Counted from the first letter of the stretch, positions 1-8,564 are shown. The stretch: DNA of 36,113 bases from Clostridia bacterium (GCA_017537265.1 JAFYLE010000045.1:1-36113), one strand, 5' to 3'. Made by a program: numbers and translations. Notes: generated from the letters alone by a model not told the origin.

Positions 1-3000
1 GCTCTTCAAAGCCTCCAGGTTTGCGGTCGCGTGACGGCCGGAGGCACCGAGCAGGGCAAGAATTTCGTTACCGTAGCGTTCCTGTGCGGGAGCATCTACC
101 CAGAACTTCATGAATTCCCATGCGTTGAGTCGGTGCGGGTCGTTGTTGTCCACACCGCAACCGCGCAGCATCTGAATGGCGCCGACGGTAGAGGAGGTGC
201 GGTGGTTAACGGAAACGCTGCCATCATTATTAGTATTGTAAGTACCGGGAATGATGGTGAAGCTCCACAGGCCGCGAAGCTCCGGTGCGACGACCATCAG
301 CGTACCGTAGAAGCCGTATCCTTGAATGCCGATGGGCATCTCACCCGTGCGGAAGCGGTTCTGGAAGTTGAATGTACGGGGGAAGGAGTACAGGGTGAAG
401 TATTCACACATCTGCTTGAAGCAGGACAGTGCGTTTTCGCCGTCGAGGTTGACCTGCATACCGTAGGTCAGATTGAACTGCGTGCCGTCCGGCATGACGT
501 AGATGGCACCCTCCGTAAGAGCACCGGGCTTGTAGCCGTTTTCAAACGGATAACCGATGCCGTACTCGTCGTTGACGCCGTTGGGATACTGCAAGGAGCC
601 GTCGAGCAGATTGCCGTTTGCATCGTAATCGTTTTCACCGAACGGAACCTTCGTGTTGCCCCAGCGGAAGTTCTCCTCGGAAGCGTAACGCTGGTAGAGG
701 TAATCCGCAGGACCGGTGGGGACCGCCATCTGCATGTTGTTGTTCTGCAGCGTGGGGATGATGTCGTAAATGTCTTCCCAAGTCTCCGGCGGGTCGATAC
801 CGAGAGAGGCCAAAACGTCCTCGCGATAGAACATAACGCTGAAGTTCTGGGTGTACGGCAGAGCGTAGGTCTTACCGTAGAGAGTCAGAGGAACCATGGC
901 GGAGGTGGTGAAGCGCTTGCACACTTCGGCAAATCCGGGCAGTTCCTGCAACGGGATGTTTGCGTTACGGATCGCCCAGGTGATAACGCCGTCTTCGCCT
1001 TCCTGAAGGTCAATGTCAGGGCCGACACCTGCAAGCACTGCCTGCAGCTGACCGCCGGCGACGAGCTTCAGGTTGATCGGAATTCCCGTCTCTGCGGTGA
1101 AGAGGTCGTTGACCATGGAACGGATGATCTGCGCCTGGTCGCGGCCGGTCTGCATCCAGACCTCCACGGCGTCGGCGGTGACATTATCCTCCGCGTTCTG
1201 ACTCATGGAGTTGTAGTCGGTGGTGAAGCTGACGAGGAACGCCTTGAATTCAAAGACGAGGCCTTCCCAAAGGTTGGCTTCTGCGGGAGGCAGGACCACG
1301 TCGTCACTTGCGGGAGTGAAGAGGAAGTAGTCGATCTGCAGAGGTTGCAGACGGGCGTCGGTGATCCAGGTACCGAGCGCGGAGACCTGGTCGTTCAGAT
1401 TGCTGAAGTTCTCAGCGATCTTGTATTCATCGCCGCCGAGAGTCTCCAGAAGGAGCGCGATCTCTTCCAGGGTGACGACTTTTTCGCCGGTGTAGCCGTT
1501 GATCTTAGAAAGCTGATCGGCGATGTCGTAGAGGACCTTGGAAACGTCGATCATGCCCTGCAAAACGTCCGGCAAGAGCTTGGAAAACTCGTAGTCGCGG
1601 TAGGTGTCGGGCTGAGAGCCGGTGAGCTTCAGGATCTCAATGTAGTAGCCGTTCATCTTGTTCATGACAGCTTCCGCTTGAGCCAGGATCTCACCCATTT
1701 CGCCAAGCACGACGTTCATGCGCAGGGTGTGCTCGCCCTTGGTCAAGTAGAACTTGAGGGGCGTGCCGTCCGGCAGGGACAGCGGGCCGAGCTTCCACTC
1801 GTTGCTGTAGGTGAACTGCAGCTCACGTGCTTCGGCAAAGGGAACCTTGCCGTCGATGAGCAACGCACGGGAGGTGTAAACGCCGTCGAACACGTTCTGA
1901 ATGGTTCGGGGAGTGATGTAGTACAGACCGTCCTCGGGAACGGTGAAGGTCCACTGCACCCACTGACCGACGGTGTTCCACTTTTCGCCGCCCAGGGTGT
2001 TGAGCATCAGAATAGCGGGATCCTGCGGGTCGGTGATGGCACTGGTACGGTCGTTGGTGGCGTAAACCGTCTGCGCGGAGGTGTAATCCGGATACTCGGC
2101 GTCGAGTTTGGGATAATTCTCGGGCGCGATGGAGGGAGCGGTGTAGCCGTTTTTATCGTAGTCCTTCAGGACTTCTTCATAACTCGGAAGACTCTGGGGA
2201 GGAGCGAGTTCGATGTAACGAAGAATCAGGGGCTCCTGCACCTCGGTGAGGGTCAGGGTGTGCTTGCCCGCCGTCAAATAGTAAGAAAATTCCTGCTGGT
2301 AGTAACCGGTGGAGTCGTTGGCGTACACGGTCTCCCACAGGGGCGTCTGGAATTTGGTGGGGCGAAGCTGGCTGTCAGAACTTTCGTCCTGCTGGAACAT
2401 GCGGTTGCCCTCTTCATCGAACAGGTACTTATCCTGCCAAGTGCGAGGGAACTGCAGGTAGCGGGATTCCTTGAACGGAAATGCGCCGTCCACCTTCAGA
2501 CCGCGTTCGGCGGAAGAGCCGTAGCCGCGGATGATCGGGTTGCCCTCCTCATCCTCGCCGAACTTGTCCACGGAAGTGTAGCGGAAACGGATGGCATACA
2601 GGCCGGTCTCGGGAACTTCCACTTCCCAGGTGACCGTTCCGGTTTCGTTGATGACGATGCTCACGCCCTCTTCCACAAGGCCTTCGTAGTCTTTGTGGTC
2701 CTCGGTCAAAAGGATGAGCGCGGTGCTCTGATCTGCAATGTAGTCAGCGGCCTCCACGCGCAAAGTCTGCGTCGCCAAAGGCGCGTTTTCATACGACTGA
2801 CGATAGGCGCGGTAAGTGATTGCGGAGAGCAAGGCCTTCATTTCCTCGCGCTTCGCTTCTTTTTCCGCACGCTCCGCTTCCGTCTCCTGCGAAACGGATT
2901 CGTCGGGCTCGCCGCCGTAATGCGCCGCGAAGGTCGCCATCGGCGCGACGAGCATTGCGACTGCAAGCAGCAGGCACAACAGGTGTTTGAGTTTACGATT

Positions 3001-3003
3001 CAT
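1..3003 (-). CDS. Large extracellular solute-binding protein (carbohydrate ABC transporter), 3' end outside the window
   Basis: The frame is open from the ATG at 3003 to the window edge (1001 codons, no stop). A GGGAGGA Shine-Dalgarno lies just upstream. The N-terminus is a signal peptide: basic MNRKLKH, then a Leu/Ala/Val-rich core ending near ATFA. Residues 30-60 are charged and probably helical. Two similar beta-rich modules follow, roughly 70-280 and 300-480. Each contains a 'TWEVEVPETGLY' or 'WTFTVPEDGLYY' strand and a 'LTAGKHTLTL' or 'LTKGEHTLRM' strand, like CBM6/35-type sandwiches. From about residue 600 the protein looks like a family 1 solute-binding protein ('GIDPPETWEDIYDIIPTLQ', then 'GEMPIGIQGYG' near the edge). 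Family 1 proteins are usually 400-450 residues, so this one is more than twice that size. It probably captures an oligosaccharide outside the membrane; permease genes would be expected beyond position 1. Substrate unknown. Confidence 0.85.
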   Translation of the reverse strand, partial: MNRKLKHLLCLLLAVAMLVAPMATFAAHYGGEPDESVSQETEAERAEKEAKREEMKALLSAITYRAYRQSYENAPLATQTLRVEAADYIADQSTALILLTEDHKDYEGLVEEGVSIVINETGTVTWEVEVPETGLYAIRFRYTSVDKFGEDEEGNPIIRGYGSSAERGLKVDGAFPFKESRYLQFPRTWQDKYLFDEEGNRMFQQDESSDSQLRPTKFQTPLWETVYANDSTGYYQQEFSYYLTAGKHTLTLTEVQEPLILRYIELAPPQSLPSYEEVLKDYDKNGYTAPSIAPENYPKLDAEYPDYTSAQTVYATNDRTSAITDPQDPAILMLNTLGGEKWNTVGQWVQWTFTVPEDGLYYITPRTIQNVFDGVYTSRALLIDGKVPFAEARELQFTYSNEWKLGPLSLPDGTPLKFYLTKGEHTLRMNVVLGEMGEILAQAEAVMNKMNGYYIEILKLTGSQPDTYRDYEFSKLLPDVLQGMIDVSKVLYDIADQLSKINGYTGEKVVTLEEIALLLETLGGDEYKIAENFSNLNDQVSALGTWITDARLQPLQIDYFLFTPASDDVVLPPAEANLWEGLVFEFKAFLVSFTTDYNSMSQNAEDNVTADAVEVWMQTGRDQAQIIRSMVNDLFTAETGIPINLKLVAGGQLQAVLAGVGPDIDLQEGEDGVITWAIRNANIPLQELPGFAEVCKRFTTSAMVPLTLYGKTYALPYTQNFSVMFYREDVLASLGIDPPETWEDIYDIIPTLQNNNMQMAVPTGPADYLYQRYASEENFRWGNTKVPFGENDYDANGNLLDGSLQYPNGVNDEYGIGYPFENGYKPGALTEGAIYVMPDGTQFNLTYGMQVNLDGENALSCFKQMCEYFTLYSFPRTFNFQNRFRTGEMPIGIQGYGFYGTLMVVAPELRGLWSFTIIPGTYNTNNDGSVSVNHRTSSTVGAIQMLRGCGVDNNDPHRLNAWEFMKFWVDAPAQERYGNEILALLGASGRHATANLEALKS

Positions 3004-3156
3004 AGGTTCCTCCCAGAGTATTCGCGGGATATTTCCCGTTACTTCGCGCTTTTTTGACGAAAAAAACGCAAAAAAGTGTAAAAGACAACTCTTGACAAAA
3101 GTCGCGCAAGCGCGCAAAACCGTTGCCAAAAGTTGCAGCAAACAAAGTTGCCGGAC

Positions 3157-3174
3157 GGAAGATATATATCTTCC
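3157..3174. promoter_or_regulatory. Perfect 18-bp palindrome in the leader, possible operator
   Basis: GGAAGATAT followed by ATATCTTCC, symmetric about 3165/3166. It lies some 15-30 nt downstream of the predicted start of transcription. A dyad there could be a repressor site controlling carbohydrate uptake, or a small RNA hairpin. Function is inferred from position only. Confidence 0.4.
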
Positions 3175-3193
3175 CCCTCATATTACGCCCGTA

Positions 3194-3222
3194 ATTTTAG
3201 CATTTTACCCCCCGTTTGTCAA
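3194..3222 (-). promoter_or_regulatory. Sigma-A-type promoter for the solute-binding protein gene
   Basis: On the minus strand, TTGACA (3222-3217), a 17-bp spacer and TAAAAT (3199-3194). Transcription would start near 3187. Confidence 0.65.
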
Positions 3223-3511
3223 GAAAGAGAAACGCCGAAAAACCTTGACAGAATGCCACTCTTTGCACCCTTGCGCTCCCCCTCCCGCGCGCTGCGGAAA
3301 GTCCGGAAATGAACAGGGACGGGCATATGGCAAAATGCACAAAAAAACAATTCATAAAAAACACAAATCGTCCAACACTTTTTTCAAGTTGCCAAAAAAG
3401 CGCATAATATAGGGGTTTTTTAATTCTTTTTGCATACATAATTATATACTTTCATTTGCACAATAGACAAAAAGATAATTTATAACTTTGCAGCAAAAAT
3501 CGCTTTTTTGA

Positions 3512-3541
3512 CAAAAAAAGAAATGCCCATTTGGGCATTTC
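3512..3541 (-). terminator. Rho-independent terminator of the iscR-mnmA operon
   Basis: A 20-nt perfect inverted repeat (3521-3540; AAATGCCCA / TGGGCATTT) is followed on the minus strand by CTTTTTTT (complement of 3513-3520). It lies about 75 nt past the mnmA stop. Confidence 0.85.
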
Positions 3542-3613
3542 AAACGAAGGTTTTTTGTATATATTGTATAAAAACAAGTCAAAATTTTCTACAAAATCAC
3601 GAATTTTGTTTTT

Positions 3614-4642
3614 TCAAAAATTTGGTTCGATCACGCCGCCGCAAAGCACGTTTTCCTCGCCGTCGTAGCAGACGAGACTCTGTCCGGGCGCAAAGATCGC
3701 ACGGGCTTCTCCCTGCAGTTTTACGCGCGCCTCATCGCCCTCCACCGTCAGAACGGCAGGCAAAAGCGGGGCGCGGTAACGCACGCGGCAGAGCACGCGG
3801 TACGTCCCGTCCTGCGGGGCAAGTTTCTGAAAATTCACGCTCGAAAGTCTGCAGGAATCACCCTCGCACGCCTCTCTGTCCGAGAGGATCACGCGGGCGT
3901 TTTCCGCATCGATCGCCTTGACGTAAACGCGCTTTCCAAAGCCCGTGCCAAAGCCGCGACGCTGGCCGACCGTATAGCGAAAGATCCCGCCGTGGCGCGC
4001 CAAAACGCGTCCTTCGGCGTCTGTGAAATCACCCGCTCTTTTCGCTTCTTCGGGCAAGATCTTCTCCAAAAAAGAGATCCTGTCGTCCGCGGGAACAAAG
4101 CACACTTCCCTGCTCTCTCTCGTGCCTTTTGGCAAAAGATCGCCCACGCGCGAAGAGAGCTCCCGCTTCTTGGCATCCGCAAGGATCATCTCCGTTTTTT
4201 GCAGTTCTTCCTGACTGACGCGCCAGAGGAAATAGCTCTGATCGCGGCTCTTATCCGCACCCGCACGCACGAAAAACCGTCCGTCTTCTTCCAAAACGTT
4301 TGCGTAATGCCCCGTTGCGACCTTGTCGCAGGCAAATTCCTCCGCCGCACGGCAAAGAGAGGCAAATTTCATCACGCGGTTACACAGCGCGCAGGGGTTC
4401 GGCGTTCTGCCGCGCGCGTATTCGGCGGCAAAATCCGCCACCACGCTCTCCGCAAACTCCCGCCGCGCGTCAAATACGTGAAATTCGATCCCGAGCTTCT
4501 CCGCCACATAACGAGCGGGCGCAGGGTCGCTCTCGTCAAAAAAGCGCAGAAAGACCCCGACCGCGTCGTGACCCGCGTCGGTGAGTGCCAAGGCCACGGC
4601 GGCACTGTCCATGCCGCCGGAAAGCCCGACGAGATAGCGCAT
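3614..4642 (-). CDS. mnmA: tRNA-specific 2-thiouridylase MnmA
   Basis: This enzyme thiolates U34 of tRNA Lys, Glu and Gln, activating the base with ATP and taking sulfur that starts at IscS. The start ATG at 4642 overlaps the iscU stop (TGATG), giving 342 residues; in-frame starts further upstream lie inside iscU. The PP-loop SGGMDS is at residues 8-13. The Cys pair is present: C87 in NPCALCNRVMKF and C181 in SREVCFV. Motifs of the central tRNA-binding part ('TGHYAN', 'KSRDQSYFLW') are clear. It is the last gene of the Fe-S operon, so the sulfur donor iscS, the scaffold iscU and this sulfur acceptor are made together. Length is close to the usual ~360. Confidence 0.95.
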   Translation of the reverse strand: MRYLVGLSGGMDSAAVALALTDAGHDAVGVFLRFFDESDPAPARYVAEKLGIEFHVFDARREFAESVVADFAAEYARGRTPNPCALCNRVMKFASLCRAAEEFACDKVATGHYANVLEEDGRFFVRAGADKSRDQSYFLWRVSQEELQKTEMILADAKKRELSSRVGDLLPKGTRESREVCFVPADDRISFLEKILPEEAKRAGDFTDAEGRVLARHGGIFRYTVGQRRGFGTGFGKRVYVKAIDAENARVILSDREACEGDSCRLSSVNFQKLAPQDGTYRVLCRVRYRAPLLPAVLTVEGDEARVKLQGEARAIFAPGQSLVCYDGEENVLCGGVIEPNF

Positions 4643-5067
4643 CAGTGGTGGTCGCAATGGTCGCAGCAGCCGCCGCAACCGAGGTCAAAATCGATCTCGC
4701 GACCGATCTTGTTGTAGTAATCCGCAACGGCGGTCTTCACCGCCTCTTCCGCGAGCACGGAACAATGCAATTTCACCGGAGGCAGGCCGTCGAGCGCTTC
4801 CACGACCGCCTTGTTGGTCAGCTTGAGCGCCTCGCTGACGGGTTTGCCCATGATCAGTTCGGTCGCCATGGAGCTCGTGGCAATGGCCGCACCGCAGCCA
4901 AAGGTCTGAAACTTCACGTCCGTGATGACGTCGTTGTCGATTTTGAGGTAGACCTTCATGATGTCGCCGCACTTGGCGTTGCCGACCTCGCCGACACCGT
5001 CCGCATTCTCGATCTTGCCGACGTTGCGCGGGTTTGTGAAGTGATCCATTACTTTTTCGGAATACAT
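4642..5067 (-). CDS. iscU: Fe-S cluster scaffold protein IscU (NifU N-terminal type)
   Basis: This scaffold assembles a [2Fe-2S] or [4Fe-4S] cluster from IscS sulfur before transfer to client proteins. The chosen start (5067) has AAGGAG eight bases upstream; a longer in-frame start at 5094 lacks homology. The 141-residue protein begins MYSEKVMDHF, the canonical start of the family. The three cluster cysteines are C33 (NAKCGD, with the neighbouring Asp), C59 (TFGCGAA) and one in LHCSV near 102. The C-terminus ends in a Cys/His-rich tail (CGGCCDHCDHH) seen in clostridial NifU-like scaffolds; this could bind metal. It lies 71 bp downstream of iscS and overlaps mnmA. Confidence 0.95.
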   Translation of the reverse strand: MYSEKVMDHFTNPRNVGKIENADGVGEVGNAKCGDIMKVYLKIDNDVITDVKFQTFGCGAAIATSSMATELIMGKPVSEALKLTNKAVVEALDGLPPVKLHCSVLAEEAVKTAVADYYNKIGREIDFDLGCGGCCDHCDHH

Positions 5068-5138
5068 AGTCTTCTCCTTTTTGCCCCGGGACAAGGGGCG
5101 GTATCAAAATGCTGTTTTGTCGCGAAATATCGCGCTTT

Positions 5139-6305
5139 TTATATGGAAAGCGGGCTCATGGCACGCAGTTTTTCCAAGGTCTTCTTCACCGCGTCAAGAA
5201 TGAACTCCACGTCCTCCTCGGTGTTGTCAACGTCCAAGGAAAGGCGCAGAGAACCGTGCGCGATCTCGTGCGGCAGGCCGATGGCAAGCAGCACGTGCGA
5301 GGGATCGAGAGACGCCGTGGAGCAGGCAGAGCCGGTCGAGGCGGCAACGCCCATAATGTCGAGCCACATAATAAGCCCCTCACCCTCGATGAAACGGCAA
5401 GAGACGTTGACGTTGCCGGGCAGACGGCGCTCACGGTCGCCGTTCAAACGCACGTGATCGATCTCCAACAGGCCGTCGATGAGTTTCTCGCGCAGGGCAA
5501 GAATGCGTGCGCGCTCACGCTTGCCCTCTTCCCCGCACATAAATTCCAGCGCGACGGCAAGGCCGACGGCGCCCGCCACATTCTCCGTGCCGCTGCGCTT
5601 GCGTTTTTCCTGACCGCCGCCCTCGATGAGGTTGGTGATCCACATGCCCTTCTTGATGTAGAGCGCGCCGATGCCCTTAGGCGTATGCAATTTGTGCCCG
5701 GAGAGAGACAAAAGATCCACGCCGAGTTCGTGCAGATCGATGTCCACGTGTCCCACTGCCTGCACCGCGTCGCAGAAGAACGGCACTTTCTTGGCGTGGG
5801 CAACCTCCACCAGCTCGCGGATCGGCTGAATGGTGCCGATCTCGTTGTTGGCAAACATCACGCAGACGAGCGCGGTATCCTCGCGCAAGGCTTTTTCCAG
5901 ATCCTCCACGCGCACGATGCCGTTTTCGTACACGTCCAGCCACGTGATCTCGTAGCCTTCCTCTTTTTGCAACTTCAAAAGCGTATTGCGCACCGCGGGG
6001 TGTTCAATAGAGGAGGAAACGATGTGTTTTTTGCCTTTTCTGGCGCGCGCGGCACCGAGGATCGCCCAGTTGTCGCTTTCCGTGCCGCCCGAAGTGAAGA
6101 AAAGCTCCTCCGCGTCACAGCCGAGCATCTTCGCGCATCTTGCGCGGGCATCCTCCAGAGCGGCGCGGGCGCGCTGACCGAAAGAATAGAACCCGGAGGA
6201 GGCGTTGCCGTACTCCTCGAGATAGTAAGGCGTCATCACCTCAAGCACTTGCGGCAAAACGCGCGTGGTTGCGGCGTTATCTGCGTAAACGTATTTTCTT
6301 TCCAT
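5139..6305 (-). CDS. iscS: Cysteine desulfurase IscS/NifS
   Basis: This PLP enzyme converts cysteine to alanine and passes persulfide sulfur to IscU and to tRNA thiolases. The start at 6305 (MERKYVYADNAATT) has AAGGACA upstream and begins at the family N-terminus, giving 388 residues; upstream in-frame sequence overlaps rnhA and shows no homology. The PLP lysine is K205 in SGHKLH. The catalytic loop cysteine is C328 in STGSACSTAS. Motifs TSGGTESDN and SIEHPAV (substrate and PLP contacts) are intact. It sits between rnhA (14-bp gap) and iscU in one operon. Confidence 0.95.
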   Translation of the reverse strand: MERKYVYADNAATTRVLPQVLEVMTPYYLEEYGNASSGFYSFGQRARAALEDARARCAKMLGCDAEELFFTSGGTESDNWAILGAARARKGKKHIVSSSIEHPAVRNTLLKLQKEEGYEITWLDVYENGIVRVEDLEKALREDTALVCVMFANNEIGTIQPIRELVEVAHAKKVPFFCDAVQAVGHVDIDLHELGVDLLSLSGHKLHTPKGIGALYIKKGMWITNLIEGGGQEKRKRSGTENVAGAVGLAVALEFMCGEEGKRERARILALREKLIDGLLEIDHVRLNGDRERRLPGNVNVSCRFIEGEGLIMWLDIMGVAASTGSACSTASLDPSHVLLAIGLPHEIAHGSLRLSLDVDNTEEDVEFILDAVKKTLEKLRAMSPLSI

Positions 6306-6319
6306 AGTCGTGTCCTTGT

Positions 6320-6757
6320 TTATTTTCCATTCTCGATCGCCGCGACGGCAAGGCGATCGCAACGCTCGTTTTGTACGTGTCCGTCGTGTCCCTTCACCCA
6401 ATGGAAGGTCACTTCGTGTCCGTCCATCGCCATGAGAAACCGCTCCCACAGATCGCGGTTGAGGACGGGTGATTTATCTGCTTTTTTCCAGCCGCGGCGC
6501 ACCCAGGAGTCAAGCCAGCCCTGCAAGTTTGCATCCACGAGGTACTTGGAGTCGCTGTAAAGCTCCACACGGCACGGCTCAGTCAACGCCTCAAGCCCCA
6601 TAATGGCTGCGGTCAGCTCCATACGGTTGTTGGTCGTGTTGTTTTCAAAACCGCTCATGACCTTCTCCTTGCCCTTATAGACCAAGATCGTGCCCCAGCC
6701 GCCGCGCCCGGGATTGCCGGAGCAGGCGCCGTCGGTGTAAATTTCCACTTGTTTCAT
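6320..6757 (-). CDS. rnhA: Ribonuclease HI
   Basis: It removes the RNA strand of RNA-DNA hybrids (R-loops, primers). The 145-residue protein has the full D-E-D-D site: D9 ([11 protein letters not shown]), E47 (NRMELTAAI), D69 (YSDSKYLVD) and the Asp of NERCDRLA near 134. The basic helix region ([11 protein letters not shown]) and the loop His of WVKGHDGH are present, so it is a complete type 1 enzyme. The ATG overlaps the tlyA stop (ATGA), and AAGGAG lies eight bases upstream inside tlyA. Its place in an Fe-S operon is not a functional necessity. Confidence 0.95.
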   Translation of the reverse strand: MKQVEIYTDGACSGNPGRGGWGTILVYKGKEKVMSGFENNTTNNRMELTAAIMGLEALTEPCRVELYSDSKYLVDANLQGWLDSWVRRGWKKADKSPVLNRDLWERFLMAMDGHEVTFHWVKGHDGHVQNERCDRLAVAAIENGK

Positions 6758-7584
6758 AAATTCTCCTTATGGAACTCCGGCAGAGCAAGCGCCTCGTCCA
6801 CCGCAGTTCTTGCAAGAGTCAAAAGTTCTTCCTTTGAAAGCCCCTCGCCGCAAAACCTCAAGTGCAGAAAAAACTCCACCACCCCGGTATTTCCGCGCAC
6901 GGGCGACGGTATGATGCCGCAAAGAGCGGCGTTTTGCGCAAAGAAGAAGTCGATCAGGTCCTCCCAGACCGCCATGAGCGCCGCAGCGTCGTTGATCTTG
7001 CCCGTGCGGCGGATCTCGCTGTCCCGCGTTTCAAAAATGGGTTTGACCAGAAGCACGCACTCCCCGTCCCCCGCCACGATCTCTTTCAAGTGCAAAAACG
7101 CGTCCGTAAGCGAGAGGTACGAGAGGTCGATGGTCGCAAGCGTGGGCTTGGGAGAAAGGGTGCGAAGAGAGACGTCCGCAAGATTCGTGCGCTCCAGATT
7201 GACCACGCGCTCATCCTGCTGGAGTTTGCCCGCAAGCATACCGTGTCCCGCATCCGCCGCGTAAACGCGCGCGGCCCCCTCGTGCAAAAGGCGGTCCGTA
7301 AAGCCGCCCGTGGAAGCCCCGCAGTCAAAACAGACGCGATCGCAAACGCTGATCCCGAAGGCGCGCAAGGCACTCAAGAGTTTGAAGGCGCCTTTGCCGA
7401 CGAAATCCCGCTTGTAGAGTTCCTTGACACGAAGCGTCGCGGTCGGCAAGATCTTCTCGTGCACGCTCATCACGCGCACGTCGTTTGCCAGAACACGCCC
7501 GAGAAGCACCCACTTTTTGGCCTCCTGCTCGTCGGCAAACACGCCGTCGGAGAGAAGTTTTTCCAAAACGGTGATCTTCTTCAT
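6754..7584 (-). CDS. tlyA: TlyA-family rRNA 2'-O-methyltransferase
   Basis: The protein combines an N-terminal S4 RNA-binding domain (about 5-65; '[20 protein letters not shown]') with an FtsJ/RrmJ-type SAM methyltransferase (about 65-250; SAM motif [11 protein letters not shown]). Family members 2'-O-methylate 16S and/or 23S rRNA. Some relatives have haemolysin-like phenotypes, which gave the name, but a toxin role is not implied. Length (276 residues) fits the family. The start overlaps the iscR stop (ATGA) and the stop overlaps rnhA (ATGA), so translation is coupled on both sides. TlyA in Firmicutes is more often near NAD kinase and recN genes; its location between iscR and iscS is unusual. 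Confidence 0.92.
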   Translation of the reverse strand: MKKITVLEKLLSDGVFADEQEAKKWVLLGRVLANDVRVMSVHEKILPTATLRVKELYKRDFVGKGAFKLLSALRAFGISVCDRVCFDCGASTGGFTDRLLHEGAARVYAADAGHGMLAGKLQQDERVVNLERTNLADVSLRTLSPKPTLATIDLSYLSLTDAFLHLKEIVAGDGECVLLVKPIFETRDSEIRRTGKINDAAALMAVWEDLIDFFFAQNAALCGIIPSPVRGNTGVVEFFLHLRFCGEGLSKEELLTLARTAVDEALALPEFHKENL

Positions 7585-7997
7585 AGCGCGACCTTTTCGG
7601 ACGCGAGGTCGGCGATCGTCACGCTCTCCAGATACTCGTCGATGATGCGGTCCAAACGCGCAAACACCCCGACGGTGGGGCAGCTTGCCGCGTGTTCACA
7701 CTGCGCCTTTCCCTCATGCACGCAGGCAACGGGCGACAGAGAGCCTTCGGTCAGCTTCAGCACGCGTCCTACAGTACATTCTTCGGGCAGGACCGCAAGC
7801 TTGTACCCGCCGCCTTTGCCGTGCACGCCCTCAATGAGGTGCGCCTTGGAAAGCAGGGTCATAATGCTCTCAAGATATTTCGGGCTGAGACCTTGACGCA
7901 CGGCAATGTCGCGCGAGGGAGTATAGTCCTCGGCGGGACATTGCGAAAGGTCCAGCATCACACGAAGGGCGTAACGCCCTTTGGAAGAAATCATCAT
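7581..7997 (-). CDS. iscR: Rrf2-family Fe-S-responsive repressor, IscR-like
   Basis: This 138-residue winged-helix regulator has the Rrf2 N-terminus (SSKGRYALRVMLDL), a recognition region (GLSPKYLESIMTLLSKA) and the GKGGGYKLA wing. Three cysteines in the dimerisation segment, C92, C100 and C106, match the IscR-type [2Fe-2S] ligand arrangement, so it can plausibly sense cluster status. It heads the operon containing iscS, iscU and mnmA, as expected of an autoregulator. A strong promoter and an imperfect dyad at the predicted transcription start lie directly upstream. The ATG at 7997 is followed by a second ATG at 7994; the Shine-Dalgarno (GGTAGG) is distant, so either could be used. A CymR-like role is the main alternative, but the cysteines and context favour IscR. 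Confidence 0.9.
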   Translation of the reverse strand: MMISSKGRYALRVMLDLSQCPAEDYTPSRDIAVRQGLSPKYLESIMTLLSKAHLIEGVHGKGGGYKLAVLPEECTVGRVLKLTEGSLSPVACVHEGKAQCEHAASCPTVGVFARLDRIIDEYLESVTIADLASEKVAL

Positions 7998-8017
7998 AAC
8001 GGCTATTTACCTACCAA

Positions 8018-8034
8018 CCTAATATGTTAATTGG
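8018..8034. promoter_or_regulatory. Candidate Rrf2/IscR operator
   Basis: An imperfect dyad (CCTAATATGTTAATTGG) sits between the -10 and the leader, on the predicted start of transcription. Its AT-rich core with CC and GG ends resembles Rrf2-family sites. Autorepression by the first gene is inferred. Confidence 0.4.
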
Positions 8035-8064
8035 ATTATAACACTTCCCCCCCGCCTCTGTCAA
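8035..8064 (-). promoter_or_regulatory. Promoter of the iscR operon
   Basis: On the minus strand, TTGACA (8064-8059), an 18-bp spacer and TATAAT (8040-8035). Both hexamers are perfect; the start would be near 8028. Confidence 0.75.
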
Positions 8065-8078
8065 TTGAAAAAGACAAA

Positions 8079-8106
8079 AAAAGAAAGGCAAAAACTGCCT
8101 TTCTTT
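8079..8106 (-). terminator. Terminator downstream of the VOC gene (can form on both strands)
   Basis: An inverted repeat (AAAGAAAGGCA / TGCCTTTCTTT, loop about 8091-8094) is followed by T-rich sequence on both strands. It ends the minus-strand VOC gene and insulates the iscR promoter that starts 15 bp further on. Confidence 0.8.
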
Positions 8107-8128
8107 TCGTCTTTTTACACAGAAAAGA

Positions 8129-8527
8129 TCACTTCTCGCAAAAGAGTTCGATCTCCTCGCCGCACACACCGACGACAAACGCGATGCGCGCGGGGAGCGG
8201 CGGGTTTGAGGGAATGCAGATGTCGCGCGGCTCCATGGTCACGGCAAAGCCTGCCGCACGCGCCTTTTCGACAAGCGCGTCCACGTCCGTCGTGCGAAAC
8301 GCCACGTGGCGAAGCGGTCCGCCCGCCTGTGTCGGATCCCCCGCGGCGGAAAGCTCCATGTACCCCTCACCGAAGGCAAGCATGGCACCGGAAGTGTTCC
8401 CCTCGCCCCAGGTACGCACGGTCTCAAGCCCGAGAACGTCGCGGTAGAACGCGACCGTCTTCAAAAACTGCTCCTCTCCGCACGCCTTAATGGCAACGTG
8501 ATGAATGCCGGTAATGTATTTTTCCAT
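8129..8527 (-). CDS. VOC-family (glyoxalase I-like) metalloprotein
   Basis: A 132-residue vicinal-oxygen-chelate protein of two beta-alpha-beta-beta-beta repeats. The four expected metal ligand positions are visible: His in GIHHVAIK (9/10), Glu in YMELSA, His in LRHVAFRT and Glu in EEIELFCEK at the C-terminus. This pattern fits lactoylglutathione lyase or methylmalonyl-CoA epimerase-like enzymes; the sequence does not identify the substrate. The start at 8527 has GGAG nine bases upstream; longer in-frame starts lie across the promoter. It diverges from the LUD-domain gene and has its own promoter and terminator. Confidence 0.85.
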   Translation of the reverse strand: MEKYITGIHHVAIKACGEEQFLKTVAFYRDVLGLETVRTWGEGNTSGAMLAFGEGYMELSAAGDPTQAGGPLRHVAFRTTDVDALVEKARAAGFAVTMEPRDICIPSNPPLPARIAFVVGVCGEEIELFCEK

Positions 8528-8564
8528 AACGGTCTCCTTGACAAGTGTTTTTTGCTTTGCTACC

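Larger units (their letters stand above)
3004..3613. other. AT-rich intergenic region with leader and promoter of the solute-binding protein gene
   Basis: No convincing gene lies here. On the minus strand it holds the mnmA-operon terminator (3512-3541), a weak possible -10 (TATAAT, complement of 3441-3446, with poor -35 TTGTCT at 3465-3470), the good promoter at 3194-3222, and a leader of about 185 nt with an 18-bp perfect palindrome (3157-3174). A 5-bp hairpin (3024-3037) lies just upstream of the ribosome binding site. Confidence 0.6.

Noticed and set aside
31-3057. Open reading frame of about 1008 codons on the plus strand
   Set aside because: It is the mirror of the solute-binding protein gene. 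Its translation has no domain or signal sequence and no ribosome site, and the minus strand has promoter, ribosome site and signal peptide. Third-position GC bias keeps the antisense frame open.
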